The translations under genes were made by a program, and so were the position numbers. From contig CAOOYH010000007.1 of NCBI GenBank assembly GCA_948500755.1, forward strand, positions 25,191-89,190: a stretch of DNA of 64,000 bases, written 5' to 3'. Below the pieces are notes generated by a model. The model ran no database searches. It was not told the DNA's origin and saw only the letters and a program-made list of their open reading frames with translations. Shown piece by piece: positions 53,881 to 61,358 of the stretch (the first letter of the stretch is position 1; every line of letters starts with the position of its first letter). Origin of the DNA: an uncultured Lactobacillus sp. (lineage in GTDB: Bacteria; Bacillota; Bacilli; Lactobacillales; Lactobacillaceae).

Positions 53881-54396
53881 ATGAAAGGTGTAAATTACAC
53901 TAAAAAACATCACATGTATTTAATGAACCACAAAAATGGTGACGTTATTGAAGTGAGAATGGACAAAAATAACAAGTCCTTTGAAAAATTACGTCTTTAT
54001 CGTCAAGATGGTTTAGGAAACTATTATTTAGATCCACATGCAGAGTTAAAAGATCGGAAGGATTTAGCCACTAAAGAGAATATTATAAATGCTGGCAAAA
54101 AGATGAGTCATCATGTTGCAAAAGTTGATGACTGGCATCACAAAGTTACTCCGATTTTTAACGCTGATCATAAGATCATTGACTTTGAACCAAGACTGAA
54201 TTTGAAGCATCACACCCAAATTCAAAACGCAAAAAGATACCTGCGTCATCTTGAAAATCATCATGCTGACTTCCTCTTCCGTAAAAATAACCGAGGCACA
54301 TTAAAAGTGCCTTGGAATTACCTCAAGGATGTCATTTATGAAGATCGAAACAAGGAAATGGTTTTGGCTCATAAAGTACACAAACTAACTAAATAA
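53881..54396 (+). CDS. Conserved-looking protein of unknown function
   Basis: 171 residues, basic and histidine-rich (MKGVNYTKKHHMYLMNHKNG; several HH pairs such as KKHH, SHH, KHH and NHH). No signal peptide or membrane segment is seen, so it should be cytoplasmic. It has GGGGTG 10 nt before the ATG and a good terminator after it, so it is a real gene. I do not recognise a family. It lies alone between oxc-frc and a stretch of decayed genes. A nucleic-acid or metal-binding role is possible from composition, but that is a guess. Confidence 0.7.
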   Translation: MKGVNYTKKHHMYLMNHKNGDVIEVRMDKNNKSFEKLRLYRQDGLGNYYLDPHAELKDRKDLATKENIINAGKKMSHHVAKVDDWHHKVTPIFNADHKIIDFEPRLNLKHHTQIQNAKRYLRHLENHHADFLFRKNNRGTLKVPWNYLKDVIYEDRNKEMVLAHKVHKLTK

Positions 54397-54397
54397 G

Positions 54398-54430
54398 AAA
54401 AAGGCTTCCGAGTAATTGGAGGCCTTTTAT
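54398..54430 (+). terminator. Terminator after the unknown gene
   Basis: AAAGGC-TCC pairs with GGA-GCCTTT around a loop with AGTAATT, then Ts. Confidence 0.85.
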
Positions 54431-54572
54431 TTTCTATCTACTTTTTAATTAAAATACACTTACTTATCTTTTTCCACAAATAAATTCAGAAATATTCAAA
54501 TTACTGCAAATGTAACTATCCACCTTAAAAAGTTTTGAAGTTTATTGTTAGCAATAATGAGGAGTTTTTTAC

Positions 54573-54889
54573 TTAACCTGCTTCTTTCAACAAAGTTGCC
54601 AACAATGTAACTAATATCGTTGTTCCAAATGACCACTGGTAGCCATTGATAACAGATCCTGTCTGATCTTGAACCAGATTTTTAATTGTAACTGCCAGTA
54701 ATTGGCAACTTGAACCATCGTCACAATAATTGTGTTTCCAGATACTACGCCCTCTTGGGGCAGAGCATTTAAGGCGTAAACTTGTGCAGGTGTGTAGCAC
54801 AAAATCAAGTAACGGCTCTTCAATCTTAAATTGACGTTTAATGAGGATCGCAATGAAAATCACACCTACTATTGCAAAAAGGCTCCAGC
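54573..54889 (-). pseudogene. Remnant of a DHA2-family MFS drug transporter
   Basis: The minus strand encodes, in changing frames, WSLFAIVGVIFIAILIKRQF then KIEEPLLDF (end of a mid-protein membrane segment in 14-TMS transporters), followed by PAQVYALNALPQEGVVSGNT and IIVTMVQVAN, and INGYQWSFGTTILVTLLATL near the end. These are typical of DHA2 carriers, but the middle is deleted and at least two frameshifts are present. No functional protein can be made. Confidence 0.7.
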
Positions 54890-54958
54890 ATTGTTTGCAA
54901 CATGATACTTTAGCAGACGTAATTGAAAGATTAAAACAATTAGAAAGAAGTAGAAATC

Positions 54959-55670
54959 ATGAAAGCAGCTCAACTAATTAAATATGATAAAAAAATCCAT
55001 TAATTGAAATTCGAGATATTAATTCTCACCCACTTGGTGCACATGATTTACTTATCAAGACCAAAACTGCAGCTGTCAATCCTTTGGACAACCTTGCCTC
55101 TCATGGGGATCTTAAATTGGTCGTCCCTTACAAGTTCAAACTATGGGAAATAGAAAAAGTTGGCTCTGACGTTACTAATTTTAAAATCGGAGATCGTATT
55201 TTTACACGTAATCCAGTAGATAACATTGGCACTTTTGCTCAAGAAATCGCGATTAATGAAAAAGCTGTCGCTAAAGTTCCTGAATATTTAAGTGATCAAG
55301 AAGCTACTGCTGTTCCTTTAACTGCATTAACAGCGATGCGGGCTTTTCAACTTTTGAATCTAAAAGCTGGGCAAACTCTTTTCAATTCTGGAGGCTCTGG
55401 AGATTTTGGCGCAATGGCAATTCTTTTAGCGATTGCCTAGGGCTACAAAGTCATTACTACAGGAAATGAACCTAGTCATGCTCGTTTAGAAAAATTGGGC
55501 GTTGAAAAATTTTTCAATTACAAAACCGAAGATTATACCAAAGCTGTCGCTAATGTGGATGCAGTAATCGACCCCTAATCGGAAATCAATATTCCCTTAC
55601 TGAAGTCAATGCCGCCTTGGCAGATGTTGCGCAAAGAAAAAGTCTTGGAAAAGTGATTATCAATTTTTAG
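54959..55670 (+). pseudogene. Decayed NAD(P)H-dependent oxidoreductase (quinone reductase / alcohol dehydrogenase type)
   Basis: Starts MKAAQLIKYDKK, then a one-base loss in an A-run shifts the frame. The next frame continues HPLGAHDLLIKTKTAAVNPL ... VPLTALTAMRAFQLLNLKAG ... NSGGSGDFGAMAILLAIA to a TAG (55438) in place of a sense codon, then GYKVITTGNEPSHARL. After another break (stop at 55576, missing ~50 codons) it ends with NQYSLTEVNAALADVAQRKS. An intact relative of the same superfamily is at 60186-61205. The bases between this and the MFS remnant hold only a fragment of coding-like sequence. Confidence 0.8.
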
Positions 55671-55687
55671 AAAACAGATCCCGAGAA

Positions 55688-55733
55688 TTAAAAAATCTCA
55701 TGTTACTAACTTAATAGCTAACATGAGATTTTT
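55688..55733. terminator. Terminator after the cysteine-rich mini-gene
   Basis: AAAAATCTCATGTTA pairs with TAACATGAGATTTTT with a 14-nt loop; it is followed by Ts on the minus strand, 5 bp past the mini-gene stop, and also faces the pseudogene. Confidence 0.9.
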
Positions 55734-55737
55734 GATT

Positions 55738-55878
55738 TTACTCTTCTTTTTCTTTACAATGACTCTGACAAACGCACTTTTTCTCACTTACCATGGAACA
55801 ATGACAAACACCATCTTTACCAGCACATGGACATCCCTGTTGACATTTCATTCCATTATGACAAAATTCATTGCTCAT
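55738..55878 (-). CDS. Cysteine-rich metallothionein-like mini-protein
   Basis: 46 residues, with nine Cys (6, 12, 16, 18, 25, 27, 35, 37, 41) and four His. They are arranged as MSNEFCHNGMKCQQGCPCAG, then DGVCHCSM and KKCVCQSHC, with three CxC motifs. This clustering resembles metallothioneins, which bind zinc, cadmium or copper, but I cannot assign a family. GGAGG lies 6-8 nt before the ATG; a near-consensus promoter and a strong terminator flank it, so it is very likely a real, independently expressed gene. A Cys-rich metal store or chaperone is the best guess. Confidence 0.8.
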   Translation of the reverse strand: MSNEFCHNGMKCQQGCPCAGKDGVCHCSMVSEKKCVCQSHCKEKEE

Positions 55879-55901
55879 AGTCAGGACCTCCTTTTATCAC
55901 C

Positions 55902-55930
55902 ATTATAAATCTCTCTTTATTCATTTCCAA
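55902..55930 (-). promoter_or_regulatory. Promoter of the cysteine-rich mini-gene
   Basis: TTGGAA (55930-55925), 17-bp spacer, TATAAT (55907-55902) on the minus strand; the predicted leader is only ~20 nt. It lies 5 bp past the GNAT stop codon. Confidence 0.8.
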
Positions 55931-55934
55931 AAAT

Positions 55935-56438
55935 TCACTTTTTTAGCTCTTTCACCATATTGTAGCTACTTACGTTTTCTGGATCAGGGATATCATCACT
56001 GGTCTTGCCTTCATTGACAAAACCGCGCGTTTCATAAAAATGGAAGAGCTTAGGTAAACAAGTCAGTGTAACTGTACTTCTATCCTGCGCTTGAGCAATC
56101 TTGCATAATTCCTCAATTAAAGCTGATGCAATCCCGTGCTTACGATATTCTTTTCTAGTTGCCAAACTCAAAATCGTTTGATAAGGATACTGTATGTTAT
56201 TCGGTTGATTTTTAAAATACAGTTCATCTTTAATATAGCGATCTTTACTTACTGGACCAAAAACGTGCCCTACTACTTTGCCATCAACTTCCGCAACTAA
56301 AAAAGTATCTGGATAATTTTCAATTCGGCCGATCATATCTTTACGCGTCATTTCCTCTGACATATGAAAAGCACTTGATTCAAGTTTAACAATTACATCT
56401 AAGTCATCCATTTTTACAGTACGAATATTTAATGTCAT
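55935..56438 (-). CDS. GNAT-family N-acetyltransferase
   Basis: 167 residues. The acetyl-CoA motif is TRKEYRKHGIASALIEELCK (~93-112), with the usual beta-strand LSLATRKE before it. It transfers an acetyl group to an unknown amine substrate, as most family members do. It is 24 bp downstream of the DUF3021 gene and is probably the last gene of the LytTR/ABC operon. The specific substrate cannot be told. Confidence 0.88.
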   Translation of the reverse strand: MTLNIRTVKMDDLDVIVKLESSAFHMSEEMTRKDMIGRIENYPDTFLVAEVDGKVVGHVFGPVSKDRYIKDELYFKNQPNNIQYPYQTILSLATRKEYRKHGIASALIEELCKIAQAQDRSTVTLTCLPKLFHFYETRGFVNEGKTSDDIPDPENVSSYNMVKELKK

Positions 56439-56462
56439 CTATTTTTCTCACTCTTATGTTTT

Positions 56463-56855
56463 CTACTTTAGATTTCTTTTCTTAATCCTATCATTGATTC
56501 GGTTCACTGTCTTTTTTTGTTCCAAAAGGCAAATGAGCCAAATTATAACGTAAATAAGAACAAATACTACAATTGTACTAATATTAATTACCCAGCGTGG
56601 ATTAATCAATGCCATCGCAAGAAATAAGCAAAAAGTACCTACAAAGTGAATTATTATGGCAATGCTCATAGGTAAGTCTGTTTCAAAAATCATTGAAATG
56701 AGTCCAATAAAGCCAGATATAATAAGAACTGAAGTCGTTTCTCTAATAGTTGGTGCAATTCCAGGATAAAGAAAGGTCAAAATGCACACGTAACTAATTG
56801 CGCCAAATCCCATTCCTGTGAAAAAATAATCTACGCATTTTCCAAACCATTTCAT
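56463..56855 (-). CDS. DUF3021-family membrane protein
   Basis: 130 residues with four membrane segments (starting FFTGMGFGAISYVCILTFLY, then ~42-60, ~65-85, ~95-115) and a basic C-terminus. DUF3021 proteins are regularly encoded next to LytTR regulators. In streptococcal LytTR regulatory systems, a membrane protein of this kind inhibits the LytTR partner. It is directly downstream of the LytTR gene (1 bp gap), which supports such a pairing. Confidence 0.85.
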   Translation of the reverse strand: MKWFGKCVDYFFTGMGFGAISYVCILTFLYPGIAPTIRETTSVLIISGFIGLISMIFETDLPMSIAIIIHFVGTFCLFLAMALINPRWVINISTIVVFVLIYVIIWLICLLEQKKTVNRINDRIKKRNLK

Positions 56856-56856
56856 T

Positions 56857-57306
56857 TTACAGTCCCAGCTCTCTTTCTAAATCTGACAAATAACGACGGG
56901 AAACATCAGTCTTCAATCCTTCAGCTAAAATTGCGACCATATTTCCGGCAAAACCACTCTCTAACGATTCCAAATAATTCAAATTAATGACAGAATGACG
57001 TGAAACTTGTACAAAGTCATCATTCAAGTTTTCCAAAATCTGATACAACCGCCCTGTCGTTTTCACTACTTCACTTACTGTGTAATAAGTTAGCCTTGTG
57101 CCTTGAACTTCAACCTTAATCAATTCATCCCTTTTAACCGTAACTATCCGATCACTCGTTTTAACAGGTAAAAGGTTGCGGTCTCTTTTACCAAATTTAT
57201 TCACATAATTGATTAGTCGCTTAACTGCGCCATTTTCATCACTTGCTCTAACTTCAACCTCTATCTCATCTTCCAAAGATGGGTCTGCTTGAAACTTAAC
57301 TTTCAA
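56857..57306 (-). CDS. LytTR-type DNA-binding regulator
   Basis: 149 residues. The C-terminal LytTR domain (~50-149) includes TVKRDELIKVEVQGTRLTYY and FVQVSRHSVINLNYLESLES, typical of direct-repeat DNA binding. There is no receiver domain, so it is not a classical response regulator; it is the stand-alone type controlled by a membrane partner. Its start overlaps the end of the ABC permease gene by 11 bp. It probably regulates its own operon. Confidence 0.92.
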   Translation of the reverse strand: MKVKFQADPSLEDEIEVEVRASDENGAVKRLINYVNKFGKRDRNLLPVKTSDRIVTVKRDELIKVEVQGTRLTYYTVSEVVKTTGRLYQILENLNDDFVQVSRHSVINLNYLESLESGFAGNMVAILAEGLKTDVSRRYLSDLERELGL

Positions 57307-58162
57307 CTTGAACTTTTCTCTTTCCTATTACCAATGAAGCCAAGATGATCACTAGGCTTAAAATTAAAATCATTCCAATCATCACATAGGCTGTATCTGC
57401 ACGCGTTAACTGATAGCCATTAATTTTGAAATGAATTCCTAAATAGTTAACCATTGTACTTCTTACATTCGCTGGCATTTGACCTTCATTAATTTTATTT
57501 AAAAATAAACTTCTCAAAGCAGAAGCTTCATAACTACTTGGCACTAATTTTACCAAATTTTGCGCAGTAGAAGACAAAGTTCCATATGGCATATAAGTTG
57601 CCACAGCAAATCCAGCAATTGCCCCAATAACCGCAGACAAACGACTAAATGTAGTTGAAGAATGAATAAAGAGTACGATAATTTCATTGAGCAATGTTGC
57701 TCCAATTGCACCTAATGTCATGAAAATCAATGCTAATAGACTATTTTCAAGAGAGATATTAATCTTATCGACAATCGTAAAGTAAACATCCATTACCACA
57801 AATGTAATGATTTGCATTAAGAAACTGACGATTGAACTAGACAAAACATAAGCCAAATTTTGCTCTGAAAGAGAAAGATCAGTCAAACGCATATCATCAG
57901 CAGTGCGCGTTTCTCGATCTTTGACTAATTGGCCTAGCGCTTGAAAAGAAGTCGTAATCCCTGCAATTGCTACAATTCCTGCCATCATCCATAAATCAAG
58001 CATTTGCTTGACATTTGCAATTTGAGGCCAGGAACTTTCCAAATTTTTCTGTAAAAATCCAATGTATATAAAAAACGCAATTAAAGCCCCCAAAAGCGAC
58101 ATAATTACACCAGGAATACTAGAAAAATAAATTTTGATATTTCTTTTAACTAAAGCAAACAT
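57296..58162 (-). CDS. ABC-2-type transporter permease
   Basis: 288 residues with six membrane segments (the first at ~20-36) and the ABC-2 pattern GIVAIAGITTSFQALGQLVK, then DRETRTADDMRL. It forms an exporter with the ATPase encoded just upstream; the start shares one base with the ATPase stop. Substrate is unknown: drugs, peptides or lipids are typical for this group. Confidence 0.9.
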   Translation of the reverse strand: MFALVKRNIKIYFSSIPGVIMSLLGALIAFFIYIGFLQKNLESSWPQIANVKQMLDLWMMAGIVAIAGITTSFQALGQLVKDRETRTADDMRLTDLSLSEQNLAYVLSSSIVSFLMQIITFVVMDVYFTIVDKINISLENSLLALIFMTLGAIGATLLNEIIVLFIHSSTTFSRLSAVIGAIAGFAVATYMPYGTLSSTAQNLVKLVPSSYEASALRSLFLNKINEGQMPANVRSTMVNYLGIHFKINGYQLTRADTAYVMIGMILILSLVIILASLVIGKRKVQVES

Positions 58163-59007
58163 TATTGAAGTTCCTTTCCTGTAATCTTGATAAATGCATC
58201 ATTGATTGAGCCTTTCTGATATTCAAAATCCTCAATCTGATTTTTATTTTTAGTCAAAAAATCAAGTGCTTGACTTGAATCTAGTGCATCAAGCTCACAG
58301 TTATTATCCTTAAGAGTTTTAGAATGAAGTGGAGGCTTATTATCTTTCATCGTTACTATCAATTTAGTTGGGGCATATTTAGCCTTAATCTGACTTGCAG
58401 ATCCTCTAGCTAAAATATTACCGTTCTCTAATATGTACATTTGATCCGCATTTTCCGCCTCTTCAAGATAGTGCGTTGTTAAGAAAATAGTTAACCCCTG
58501 TTCTTTCTGCAATTTTTGGAGTAAATTCCAAATTACCAATCTTGTCTGTAAATCAAGTCCAGTGGTTGGCTCATCCAAAAACAGCAAATCAGGATGACCG
58601 ATTAAGGCTCGGGCAATATCAACTCTTCTTCTTTGACCACCAGACAAAGTACCATATTTTTGATTCAAAAATTTCTTAATTCCAATTAGCTCAATTAATT
58701 GCTTTAGCCAATCCTTAGAGAAAGTTTTGTACATTTTAGCTCTTAGATACAGATTGTCTTTAACAGTTAGATTGTCATCTAGGACACTATCTTGAAAAAC
58801 TACCCCAATTTTTAGATTTGACGCGTATTTAATTGTTCCAGAAGTCGGCTTCAACAGCCCAGTCAAGATATTAATTGTCGTAGACTTCCCTGCACCATTA
58901 GTTCCAAGATAGGCAACAAGTTGCCCGCGATCAATTTTGAGATCAACCTTATTCAAAGCTAATTTTTTGCCATATTTTTTAGTTAAACCATAAGTTTCAA
59001 TAAGCAT
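58162..59007 (-). CDS. ABC transporter ATP-binding protein
   Basis: 281 residues. Walker A GTNGAGKSTTINIL (~36), signature LSGGQRRRVDIAR, Walker B LLFLDEPTTGLD, and a C-terminal domain (~215-281) with IDDAFIKITGKE-like end (GSINDAFIKITGKELQ), typical of DrrA-type exporters. It is the first gene of a five-gene operon: ATPase, permease, LytTR, DUF3021, GNAT. AAAGGAAAT precedes its ATG. Confidence 0.95.
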   Translation of the reverse strand: MLIETYGLTKKYGKKLALNKVDLKIDRGQLVAYLGTNGAGKSTTINILTGLLKPTSGTIKYASNLKIGVVFQDSVLDDNLTVKDNLYLRAKMYKTFSKDWLKQLIELIGIKKFLNQKYGTLSGGQRRRVDIARALIGHPDLLFLDEPTTGLDLQTRLVIWNLLQKLQKEQGLTIFLTTHYLEEAENADQMYILENGNILARGSASQIKAKYAPTKLIVTMKDNKPPLHSKTLKDNNCELDALDSSQALDFLTKNKNQIEDFEYQKGSINDAFIKITGKELQ

Positions 59008-59270
59008 GTGATTATTTCCTTTATTTGTATTTGATTTAAGTAAAGGATAATCGTAGAAGCCGGATTTGTATCATCATTTCAAATAAGTGGTGCGGATTTA
59101 GCTCTGAATGGTAATTTTGATGACATGAAAGCTCAAAGCCATAGCACTTCTTAACATTTCCTAAAATTAACAATTTTGTAATTCTATTGCCAAATATATA
59201 ATTTACAATATTATTATCATTTGAGACCCTGATTGGGGCAATTCTAATACAAGGGAGAGTCATTTTAGCA

Positions 59271-59747
59271 ATGAAGAAACTAATCTTTTGGGGTGCGATT
59301 TTTGCAATGTTCGTTTTAGGTGGTGGAGGTGCCGGCGCTTATATCAGCCACGCCAATAATGTGCGTCAAAACACACCGGCAAACAACACTACCAATGTTA
59401 AAGGTCAGAATTCTAATAGTTCTGCTAAAAATGGTAAAAAGAATGATCCTTCTGATTCAAGTACCGAAAGTTCTGCCGCTGATCAAGACAGTAATTCTTC
59501 GAGCTCCAGCAGTGAGGATAAAGATCAAAAATCAAAAGACACAAGTTCTTCCTCATCTTCGGATGAAGATAAGCAAAGCGATCAATCAAGCAGTAGCGAT
59601 GATAATAGTAACAAGCAATCAAGCAGTGACGATAGCACTAGTGATGATAGTAATGATTCTAAGTCTGATACCGAATCATCAACTCAATCAACCACTACTC
59701 AATCTTCAAGTGCTACAGAATCCAATACTGACGATACTAACAAATAA
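59271..59747 (+). CDS. Membrane-anchored Ser/Asp-rich low-complexity protein
   Basis: 158 residues. One N-terminal membrane segment (LIFWGAIFAMFVLGGGGAGA, ~4-25), then ~130 residues almost entirely of Ser, Asp, Asn, Gln, Thr and Lys, with repeated SSS/DDS blocks. No sorting signal follows. It is probably anchored with its tail outside; such tails are often flexible, phosphorylated or glycosylated, though nothing here shows that. The reading frame is long and has its own ribosome binding site (AAGGGAGAG) and terminator, so it is probably real. Function is unknown. Confidence 0.7.
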   Translation: MKKLIFWGAIFAMFVLGGGGAGAYISHANNVRQNTPANNTTNVKGQNSNSSAKNGKKNDPSDSSTESSAADQDSNSSSSSSEDKDQKSKDTSSSSSSDEDKQSDQSSSSDDNSNKQSSSDDSTSDDSNDSKSDTESSTQSTTTQSSSATESNTDDTNK

Positions 59748-59755
59748 AACCATGT

Positions 59756-59787
59756 AAAAAGCCCGCGAAATTAATCGCGAGCTTTTC
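59756..59787 (+). terminator. Terminator after the Ser/Asp-rich gene (repeat-type terminator A)
   Basis: AAAAGCCCGC and GCGAGCTTTT pair around GAAATTAATC. Nearly the same hairpin recurs at 61681-61710 and 62084-62116. Confidence 0.85.
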
Positions 59788-59902
59788 TATTGAGAGCCAA
59801 TTCGCTATAATTATATCCGCAGAAAGTTTTATGAGCGGCGGCTGTTTTTCCTCCCGGAGGTGAGGCCTATGGACCGACATCAATTGGAAAGGGTTCAGCC
59901 AG

Positions 59903-59995
59903 ATGAGCGTATACGAGGCCATCTCGTTAATGCTTTTGTTTGGTACTTTTGTGTTAGCTTTGCTAACATATATCGATCATCACAACAAAAAATAA
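59903..59995 (+). CDS. Putative holin-like toxin, copy 1 (type I toxin candidate)
   Basis: 30 residues: MSVYEAISLMLLFGTFVLAL followed by LTYIDHHNKK, a single membrane span with a basic end, typical of the small holin-like toxins of Firmicutes. AAAGGG lies ~9 nt before the ATG. It is read inside a longer overlapping ORF (from 59872) that has the stronger ribosome binding site (GGAGGTGA), recalling translational coupling as in hok/mok. The C-terminal His pair precedes KK. Toxicity is inferred from family resemblance only. Confidence 0.8.
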   Translation: MSVYEAISLMLLFGTFVLALLTYIDHHNKK

Positions 59996-59997
59996 AC

Positions 59998-60044
59998 AAA
60001 AACGCCGCTCTACCTATAACTTTGGCGAGTTATAGAGCGTCGTT
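59998..60044. terminator. Bidirectional terminator of toxin module, copy 1
   Basis: Long stem: ACGCCGCTCTA and ATAACT on one side, AGTTATAGAGCG on the other, with T-runs on both strands. It ends both the toxin mRNA and the facing antisense RNA, as in Fst-type systems. Confidence 0.8.
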
Positions 60045-60119
60045 TTAGTCGTTTTTATAACCTTAGCCACCGCTCTTAAAGCGGGCTGTCTGGGAGATCT
60101 TCGGATCTCCTTTTTCTTT
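59998..60119 (-). ncRNA. Antisense antitoxin RNA candidate, copy 1
   Basis: An extended -10 (TGCTATAAT, -10 at 60126-60131) reads left. The ~120-nt RNA would start near 60119, form hairpins GGAGATC-CGAA-GATCTCC and CCGCT-TTAAG-AGCGG, and end at the shared terminator hairpin. It overlaps the toxin mRNA at its 3' end, and its 5' part pairs with the toxin leader through the direct repeats. Confidence 0.65.
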
Positions 60120-60185
60120 ACCTAAATTATAGCATATTTCGCTGTCAATTATACTCATCAAATAAAGATAGTCTTCAACTTATCT

Positions 60186-61205
60186 TTATTGCCAATTAGA
60201 AACTGTTACTTTTCCAATCATATGACCACTTTCAACTAATTCATGAGCCTTCCGTAAATTTCGGGATGTTAATGGTGACAAAGATTTAGTTAAGGTACTT
60301 TGAAGCTCTCCCAAATCTAACATTGTGGAGATCTTATTTAAAATATTATGTTGACTAATCATATCTTGCGTATGGTAGTAGGATTTCGAGTACATCCATT
60401 CCCACGAAAAATGTGCCTTCTTTTTGGTAAGAAGACGTAAATTAATTGGGCGACGATTTTCTGTAATTGAGACTATGTGGCCCTCCGGTCTAATTAATTC
60501 ACACATTTCTTTCCAATGACCATCTAAATCATTTAGCTCAAAAATATAATCCACATATTTAAAACCTAAATTTCTCACTTCCTTAACTAAATCATGTCTA
60601 TGATTTACCACATACTTGGCTCCATGATCTTTAGTCCACTTAATACTTTCTGATCGTGATGCTGTACTAATAACTGTAAAACCAGCTAAATTTGCTAATT
60701 GTGTAGCAACAGATCCCACTCCACCTGTTCCATTAATAATCAAAATAGTCTTACCTTTATTTTTACTCTTGTTAAAAGTCAATTTCATTTGCTCAAATAA
60801 TCCTTCATAGGCAGTGAGGGACGTTAAAGGCATTGCAGCAATTTCATCATCAGTCAAATTTTTAGGCGCATTCCCTACTATGCGTTCATCTACTAGCTGA
60901 TACTCACTATCACTCCCAGATCTTATGAAAGATCCTGCATAAAAAACCCTATCACCAGAGCTAAAAAGAGTTACTTGGGGACCAATTTCCTCAACAACAC
61001 CATATGCATCCCACCCAATAATTTTAGGCTGCTTCAATATGCCCTTTTCATTTTTTCTAACTCCAATATCTACTGGATTAACAGATACCGATTTTACCCT
61101 CACTAACAGATCATGCCCGTTAGGCTTAGGCCTTTTTGTTTCAAAATCAATTAAACTTGAGGGGTTTTTAATGTCTAAATGTTGTTTAAATCCAATTGCT
61201 TTCAT
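60186..61205 (-). CDS. Zinc-independent alcohol dehydrogenase / quinone oxidoreductase family protein
   Basis: 339 residues. MDR-superfamily enzyme: GroES-like N-terminal domain (LLVRVKSVSVNPVDIGVRK) and a nucleotide-binding domain with IINGTGGVGSVATQLANLAG (~158-177). The catalytic-zinc cysteines are absent, which fits NADPH-dependent quinone or enone reductases. It is divergent from an HxlR-type regulator (144-bp gap), a usual pair for electrophile or quinone stress. A closely related but decayed gene lies at 54959-55670. Confidence 0.88.
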   Translation of the reverse strand: MKAIGFKQHLDIKNPSSLIDFETKRPKPNGHDLLVRVKSVSVNPVDIGVRKNEKGILKQPKIIGWDAYGVVEEIGPQVTLFSSGDRVFYAGSFIRSGSDSEYQLVDERIVGNAPKNLTDDEIAAMPLTSLTAYEGLFEQMKLTFNKSKNKGKTILIINGTGGVGSVATQLANLAGFTVISTASRSESIKWTKDHGAKYVVNHRHDLVKEVRNLGFKYVDYIFELNDLDGHWKEMCELIRPEGHIVSITENRRPINLRLLTKKKAHFSWEWMYSKSYYHTQDMISQHNILNKISTMLDLGELQSTLTKSLSPLTSRNLRKAHELVESGHMIGKVTVSNWQ

Positions 61206-61231
61206 AGTTTTCTCCTTGTAAAATTATGTTC

Positions 61232-61244
61232 ACTATTAAATAGT
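61232..61244. promoter_or_regulatory. Candidate HxlR operator
   Basis: Perfect palindrome ACTATT-A-AATAGT in the 144-bp gap between the oxidoreductase and HxlR genes, 28 bp from the oxidoreductase ATG, overlapping its likely -10 region. Confidence 0.5.
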
Positions 61245-61358
61245 AAGTTCATTCAATAAAAAAACAAGAAGTGAATTTTTTGTAGTTAAGTTACAATTTT
61301 TTCCCTTATTAAAAAAGTTGAAGATCTATATAATGAATCACAGTTAGGAGTGATAAAA

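Larger units (their letters stand above)
59819..60140. repeat. Duplicated ~320-bp type I toxin-antitoxin-like module, copy 1
   Basis: This block is ~90% identical to 61759-62079. It holds a 30-residue toxin ORF, a long hairpin read from both strands, an antisense RNA promoter and imperfect direct repeats (GCGGcgGCTGT at 59835-59845 and GCGGGCTGT at 60081-60089). The two copies bracket the oxidoreductase/HxlR pair. Confidence 0.85.

Noticed and set aside
54573..54863. A 96-codon minus-strand ORF read as a single protein
   Set aside because: Its segments in changing frames match a DHA2 transporter; the single frame has no coherent protein character in its middle part. It is treated as part of a pseudogene.
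55723..55908. A 61-codon plus-strand ORF
   Set aside because: It is the antisense of the cysteine-rich mini-gene, which has a promoter, ribosome binding site and terminator; the plus-strand frame has none of these.
59036..59263. A 75-codon minus-strand ORF upstream of the ABC operon
   Set aside because: No ribosome binding site, overlaps the promoter region of the Ser/Asp-rich gene, and no protein-like composition.
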